The notes under the pieces are model-generated. The model was not told the origin of the DNA. It made no database searches and was given only the letters and a program-made list of their open reading frames with translations. A DNA stretch of 9,417 bases, taken from NCBI GenBank assembly GCA_934725345.1, contig CAKVBG010000042.1, forward strand, positions 1 to 9,417, read 5' to 3'. The translations under genes were made by a program, and so were the position numbers. Position 1 is the stretch's first letter. The number at the start of each line of letters is the position of its first letter. The stretch is from an uncultured Eubacteriales bacterium (GTDB lineage: Bacteria > Bacillota > Clostridia > Oscillospirales > Acutalibacteraceae). This document shows positions 6,174-9,417 of the stretch, piece by piece.

Positions 6174-6213
6174 AGTACCTTTTGAGCAGTAATTGCTTTG
6201 AAAGGTACTTTTT
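6174..6213 (+). terminator. Intrinsic terminator after the cysteine-rich gene
   Basis: AGTACCTTT (6174-6182) pairs with AAAGGTACT (6201-6209), continued inward by AGCA (6185-6188) with TGCT (6194-6197) around a five-base loop. A run of five T (6209-6213) follows directly. It lies 22 bases after the stop codon. This is the clearest intrinsic terminator in the window. Confidence 0.85.
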
Positions 6214-6459
6214 GATATCTTTGGAGGAGCCCGATTATTTTATAAGTTCTTTGATTTATATCAATTATATATAAAAATTCAACTTTATTCCAAAATAATA
6301 TACAAAACGTAATTTTTTCGTAACAAGTTATAAGTATTAAAAATAAAATATTGCAAAATAATATTAATTGTATATAATTGATAAAAGAACATGTGCAAAC
6401 CCAGCGGTTCAATCACTGGGGGTGTTATTTGAAAATAATTCAAAAGAAAGAGGTATGTT
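6214..6459 (+). other. AT-rich intergenic stretch before the regulator gene
   Basis: The roughly 245 bases after the terminator hold no credible gene. Most of 6230-6390 is strongly AT-rich. Near its end lie a promoter (6351-6378), a short CCCAG/CTGGG hairpin (6400-6420), a TTTGAA-AATAA-TTCAAA inverted repeat (6428-6444) and the ribosome binding site (AAAGAGG, 6447-6453) of the regulator. A GGAGGAG at 6223-6229 is followed by no useful start codon. Confidence 0.6.
6351..6378 (+). promoter_or_regulatory. Promoter of the PucR/CdaR-like regulator
   Basis: TTGCAA (6351-6356) and TATAAT (6373-6378) are spaced by 16 bases. Transcription should start near 6385, leaving a leader of about 75 bases. 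The hairpin at 6400-6420 and the inverted repeat at 6428-6444 both fall in this leader and could mediate autoregulation, though nothing in the sequence proves it. The local AT-richness makes chance matches likely. Confidence 0.5.
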
Positions 6460-7545
6460 ATGTCAAATAGGTTATTTCAGAATATAATTCAGCAAACTTC
6501 AGAGGCTGTTGGGAGAACAATCGGAGTGGTGGATGACTCATGTGTTGTAGTGGCTTGCAGCGATACTTCAAAAATAGGTGAGACAATCACCGAAATAAAA
6601 CCGGAAGCTTTTCTATCCACAGATATTTTCACAACCGGCAATGCGACTTTTAAACCTTTTGGAAATCCTTCTTGTCCGGAATTTGCGGTTTTCGTAATGA
6701 GCACAGACGAGTCTAGCAAAAAAGATGTTGTTGTTCTTTCAGTTGCAATGAACAGTGTAAAGCAACAGTATGACGACAAATACGACAAGGTAAGTTTCAT
6801 TAAAAACGTTCTTCTTGATAACATTCTCCCAGGAGATGTTTATATCAAAGCTCGTGAATTACGTTTCAACACCGATGTGAACAGAGTTTGCATGATAGTG
6901 AAAATAACTTCTAAGTCTGACATTTCTCCTTATGAAGTTCTCCAGAACTTGTTCCCAGATAAATCAAAAGATTTCGTTATAAGCATAAACGAAAACTCAA
7001 TTGCACTTGTTAAAGAAATAAACAAAAGCATTGATATGAGATCCTTAGAAAAACTTGCAGCTTCAATAGTAGACACCTTAGCTGGGGAATACTACACTCA
7101 CACAGTGGTGGGAATAGGAACTGCGGTTTCAAGTATTCGTGAGTTGGCTCGCTCCTTTACAGAAGCACAAATTGCTATTGAAGTAGGGAAAGTTTTCGAT
7201 ACCGAGAAGAGTGTTATCACTTACGACAATTTAGGAATCGCTAGATTAGTTTATCAGTTACCTGCAACTCTTTGCGAAACCTTCTTGAAAGAAGTATTCA
7301 AAAAAGGCTCTGTAGAATCCATGGATAAGGAAACTTTATTTACAATTCAGAAATTTTTTGAAAACAATTTGAATGTTTCTGAAACTTCTAGAAAATTATT
7401 TGTTCATCGTAACACTTTAGTTTATAGGCTTGAAAAAATAAAGAAGATGACAGGCCTTGACCTCAGAGAATTTGAAGATGCAATAGTTTTCAAAGTGGCA
7501 CTAATGGTAAAGAAATATTTAACATCTAATCCTGTAAAATTTTAA
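6460..7545 (+). CDS. PucR/CdaR-type helix-turn-helix transcriptional regulator
   Basis: This is a 361-residue cytoplasmic DNA-binding protein. Residues 1-110 form an N-terminal region that I do not recognise and that may sense a ligand. Residues of about 125-260 resemble the degenerate GGDEF-like domain of CdaR proteins: VCMIVKI at 143-149, then THTVVGIGTAVSSIRELARSF at about 213-233 followed by EAQIAIEVG. The C-terminal PucR-type helix-turn-helix lies at about 292-350, with the hallmark NVSETSRKLFVHRNTLVYRL (305-324) ahead of EKIKKMTGLDLREFEDA. Family members respond to varied metabolites such as purine breakdown products or sugar acids; nothing here reveals the ligand. AAAGAGG (6447-6453) precedes the ATG by 6 bases. 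It lies directly upstream of ftsE with no obvious terminator between, which suggests, but does not prove, that it controls ftsEX. Confidence 0.88.
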   Translation: MSNRLFQNIIQQTSEAVGRTIGVVDDSCVVVACSDTSKIGETITEIKPEAFLSTDIFTTGNATFKPFGNPSCPEFAVFVMSTDESSKKDVVVLSVAMNSVKQQYDDKYDKVSFIKNVLLDNILPGDVYIKARELRFNTDVNRVCMIVKITSKSDISPYEVLQNLFPDKSKDFVISINENSIALVKEINKSIDMRSLEKLAASIVDTLAGEYYTHTVVGIGTAVSSIRELARSFTEAQIAIEVGKVFDTEKSVITYDNLGIARLVYQLPATLCETFLKEVFKKGSVESMDKETLFTIQKFFENNLNVSETSRKLFVHRNTLVYRLEKIKKMTGLDLREFEDAIVFKVALMVKKYLTSNPVKF

Positions 7546-7548
7546 AAC

Positions 7549-7577
7549 TTGATATTTTTGTCATAATGTTGTAAAAT
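7549..7577 (+). promoter_or_regulatory. Sigma-A-type promoter of the ftsEX operon
   Basis: TTGATA (7549-7554) and TAAAAT (7572-7577) lie exactly 17 bases apart, each one base from consensus. The promoter begins three bases after the stop codon of the regulator gene. Transcription should start near 7584 and produce a leader of about 115 bases before ftsE. Confidence 0.65.
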
Positions 7578-7581
7578 GTAT

Positions 7582-7675
7582 TACGAGGGCGACATTTGTT
7601 GAAACGTTCCGAGTACATACGCACATTTTGTTAGAAAAACTGAAGATGTGTTGCCTGAACCACGGGTGACACATT
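7582..7675 (+). ncRNA. Structured ftsEX leader with alternative hairpins (candidate cis-regulatory RNA)
   Basis: Three stems can be drawn. Stem A pairs GGGCG (7587-7591) with CGTTCC (7605-7610, one bulged T), flanked by facing GA/GA and by TAC (7582-7584) with GTA (7613-7615). Stem B pairs CACATTTT (7622-7629) with AAGATGTG (7643-7650), with an inner GTT/AAC. Stem C pairs ATGTGTTGCCT (7646-7656) with GGGTGACACAT (7664-7674), including three G-T pairs. B and C both need 7646-7650, so they exclude each other, as in attenuators and riboswitches. The bases after stem C (TAACTTTTAT) are only a partial T tract. I do not recognise a known riboswitch class. Confidence 0.45.
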
Positions 7676-7701
7676 AACTTTTATAGTTGAATGGGGGCTA
7701 T

Positions 7702-8382
7702 ATGATAGAATTTAGAAATGTTGTTAAAGTTTACGACAAAGACAGTCGAGCACTTGATGGTTTGAGTTTTATGGTTCAGGAAGGTCAATTTATCTTTGTA
7801 GTTGGTGCTTCGGGTTCAGGCAAGAGCACGATGCTTAAGCTTCTGACCAAAGAAGAGAAACCTACAACAGGAAAGATAATTGTAAATGGTAGGAATCTTT
7901 CATCAATTAAAAGAAGGGAGATACCATTTTATCGAAGAAATTTAGGTGTGGTTTTTCAAGATTTCCGATTGTTGGAAAAAATGAGCGTCTTCGACAATGT
8001 AGCATTTGCAATGCACGTTACTGGTGCGAATCCAAAAAGTATAAAAAAGAGAGTAAATTATGTTTTGGATTTAGTCCAGCTCGGCAACAAAGCAACTCGA
8101 AAAGTTTCAGAGCTTTCAGGAGGAGAAAAACAAAGAGTTGGTCTGGCAAGAGCTTTAGTGAATAACCCTAGGATAATTATCGCGGACGAGCCTACTGGAA
8201 ATATAGATCCGCACATGTCTTTGGACATAGTGAATTTGTTGGCTCAAATAAACAAGTGCGGAACAACTGTTATAATGGTTACTCACGATATTTCTCTGGT
8301 AAAGCTTTTCGACTTTCGCGTGGTTGAAATCTCCAAAGGCAAGTTAATAAACGATACTGAGCTTAAGGAGGTGGCAAATTGA
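7702..8382 (+). CDS. ftsE: Cell division ATP-binding protein FtsE
   Basis: FtsE is the ATPase of the FtsEX complex, an ABC transporter-like machine that uses ATP to gate peptidoglycan hydrolases outside the membrane instead of moving a substrate. The protein has 226 residues, normal for the family. Visible are Walker A GASGSGKST at 35-43, the Q-loop Gln86 in VVFQDFRLL, the signature LSGGEKQ at 138-144, Walker B IIIADEP at 158-164 and the switch His195 in VTHD. An in-frame TTG at 7687 would add five residues. I prefer ATG 7702 because MIEFRNVVKVY is the usual FtsE opening, and a GGGGG stretch (7693-7697) lies just upstream. The stop overlaps the ftsX start by four bases. A promoter and folded leader lie upstream. 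Confidence 0.96.
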   Translation: MIEFRNVVKVYDKDSRALDGLSFMVQEGQFIFVVGASGSGKSTMLKLLTKEEKPTTGKIIVNGRNLSSIKRREIPFYRRNLGVVFQDFRLLEKMSVFDNVAFAMHVTGANPKSIKKRVNYVLDLVQLGNKATRKVSELSGGEKQRVGLARALVNNPRIIIADEPTGNIDPHMSLDIVNLLAQINKCGTTVIMVTHDISLVKLFDFRVVEISKGKLINDTELKEVAN

Positions 8383-9278
8383 ACTGGAATTCTATCAAAT
8401 ATTCTTTGAAAGAGGGTATAAGAAATGTTTTTTCGAATGGAGTTATGTCATTAGCTTCAATATCGGTTATGGTATGCTGTATGGTTCTGACGGGAAGTGC
8501 TATGTTGCTTTCCATGAATTTGAGTAAAATTTTAAAATCGGTTGAAAACCAAAACAGTGTTACGGTATTTTTGAAAAAAAATATTTCCTCAGATGAAATT
8601 TCCAAAGCAGAGGAGAAAATTTCCAAAACTCCTAATATTTTAAAATGTGAGTATTATTCCAGTGCTCAAGCATCGGAAAGATATAAAGAAGTGCTCGGGG
8701 AGATTTACGAAACTTTACATAAAACAGGTAATCCGTTTCCGGAGGCATTTCATGTTACGATGGTAGACTTATCGCAGTACGAACAAACCGTTGAAAATTT
8801 AAATTCAATTGAGAGTGTTGATTCCGTCAGTGATAGAAGCGAAACAGCTCAGAAACTTGCAAATTTAAGTAAATTTATATCTACTTCAGGCATCTGGACT
8901 GTATGTTCGTTGGGTCTTATTTCGATGTTTATAATAGTTAACACGATACGTTTAACAATGTATAGTCGCAGGATGGAAATCAGCATAATGAAATCGGTGG
9001 GAGCAACAAATAGTTTTATATGTGCACCATTTATAGTAGAGGGAGTTATTATAGGCATAGTAGCGGCTTTCATTTCTAGTTTTATACTCAACTTAACTTA
9101 TTATTGTTTTGTGGACGTTGTAGGCCAGATTATCAGTTTCCACGGAGTGTATTTCAAAGATATATTCTTCAAAGTTTTAGGATATTTCTCGGCAGCAGGA
9201 CTATTCTTTGGAGTCGTTGGAGGAATGATTTCGATAAGGCGTTATTTAAAAAAGGAAGGTGTTAATTTTGCAGGATAG
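8379..9278 (+). CDS. ftsX: Cell division membrane protein FtsX
   Basis: FtsX is the membrane partner of FtsE and passes its ATP-driven motion to an extracellular hydrolase or hydrolase activator. The 299-residue protein has the family layout: a cytoplasmic N terminus, membrane helix 1 at about 24-46, a large extracellular loop (about 50-168) with the family motif NPFPEAFHV near 118-126, then helices near 172-192, 213-240 and 265-287. RRMEISIMKSVGAT at 197-210 is the conserved cytoplasmic segment contacting FtsE. The start is TTG at 8379, supported by an excellent AAGGAGG (8365-8371) seven bases upstream and a TTGA overlap with the ftsE stop. Its end overlaps the next gene by 11 bases. Identity is secure. 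Confidence 0.96.
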   Translation: MNWNSIKYSLKEGIRNVFSNGVMSLASISVMVCCMVLTGSAMLLSMNLSKILKSVENQNSVTVFLKKNISSDEISKAEEKISKTPNILKCEYYSSAQASERYKEVLGEIYETLHKTGNPFPEAFHVTMVDLSQYEQTVENLNSIESVDSVSDRSETAQKLANLSKFISTSGIWTVCSLGLISMFIIVNTIRLTMYSRRMEISIMKSVGATNSFICAPFIVEGVIIGIVAAFISSFILNLTYYCFVDVVGQIISFHGVYFKDIFFKVLGYFSAAGLFFGVVGGMISIRRYLKKEGVNFAG

Positions 9279-9417
9279 TTCTAAAAAGATAAAAAGAATT
9301 GTTTTAGCCTGCTCTTTGGCCATAGGTTCGATGGCTTTTCATCCAAATAGTAATGTGATATCCTCAATAAACATTAGCGAGGAGCAAAAGCGAAAATTAG
9401 ATTTAAAAAATGAAGCA
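9268..9417 (+). CDS. N-terminal part of a secreted protein, likely FtsEX-linked murein hydrolase or activator
   Basis: Only 50 codons lie inside the window. The probable start is TTG at 9268, with AAGGAAGG (9252-9259) eight bases upstream; an in-frame GTG at 9259 falls within that binding site and is less likely. The N terminus has a Sec-type signal: basic KKIKR, then a hydrophobic core IVLACSLAIGSMAF, followed by a polar Asn/Ser stretch. The last residues, ISEEQKRKLDLKNEA, look like the start of a charged coiled coil. In Firmicutes the gene after ftsX commonly encodes an EnvC-, CwlO- or PcsB-like coiled-coil hydrolase or activator, often with an M23 peptidase domain. The catalytic domain lies beyond the window, so the specific type is inferred from position. 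Confidence 0.8.
   Translation, partial: MQDSSKKIKRIVLACSLAIGSMAFHPNSNVISSINISEEQKRKLDLKNEA

Noticed and set aside
6086..6412. Minus-strand frame of 108 codons over the intergenic region
   Set aside because: It crosses the terminator, promoter and AT-rich spacer and ends inside the cysteine-rich gene; its low-complexity hydrophobic composition fits chance.
6489..6824. Minus-strand frame within the regulator gene
   Set aside because: It is a complementary-strand shadow of a clear helix-turn-helix regulator gene.
7646..7685. Plain intrinsic terminator of the regulator transcript
   Set aside because: The stem has three G-T pairs and is followed by TAACTTTTAT rather than a continuous T run, and it lies downstream of the ftsE promoter; treated as leader structure instead.
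1..9417. Mobile elements, CRISPR arrays, tRNA or rRNA genes, or a horizontally acquired island
   Set aside because: No transposase, integrase, long direct repeats, spaced repeat array or tRNA-like fold was seen, and base composition is even across the genes.

Overview
The window looks like chromosomal core sequence from a low-GC, AT-rich Firmicute, most likely a member of the Clostridia. This rests on the strong AAGGAGG-type ribosome binding sites, frequent TTG starts, a conserved clostridial coiled-coil protein, the trmK/nif3 pair, and an ftsE-ftsX-peptidase cluster preceded by a PucR/CdaR-type regulator. The placement is inferred from gene content, not from a marker gene. I see no rRNA, tRNA, CRISPR, insertion sequence or phage gene.

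Left part (1-5650), minus strand. A gene series reads right to left from a promoter near 5620-5646: a lipoprotein peptidyl-prolyl isomerase with an unusual insert, rsmD (16S rRNA methylation), a coiled-coil protein of unknown role, trmK (tRNA adenine-22 methylation) and a Nif3-family metal-binding protein. Two hairpins followed by T tracts lie between the coiled-coil gene and trmK and probably reduce read-through there. glmS comes last behind its own well-formed promoter and a leader of only about 55 bases, too short for the glmS ribozyme found in many Firmicutes. At 1-79 there may be the tail of a convergent plus-strand gene.

Middle (5583-6459). A divergent control region holds back-to-back promoters and an 11-base GC-rich palindrome over the minus-strand -35 box. 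The plus-strand promoter drives a 120-residue, nine-cysteine protein that I do not recognise. It contains two copies of one cysteine-bounded module exactly 50 residues apart. A strong terminator follows, then a very AT-rich intergenic stretch with a promoter for the next gene.

Right part (6460-9417), plus strand. A PucR/CdaR-like helix-turn-helix regulator is followed by a promoter, a roughly 115-base leader that can fold into mutually exclusive hairpins, and then ftsE, ftsX and the start of a secreted protein that is probably the peptidoglycan hydrolase or hydrolase activator controlled by FtsEX. The last three genes overlap and are translationally linked. In function, glmS supplies amino-sugar for the wall and FtsEX gates wall hydrolysis; the other minus-strand genes serve RNA modification and protein folding.

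The most novel signals are the folded ftsEX leader, the duplicated-module cysteine protein, and the palindrome between the divergent promoters.
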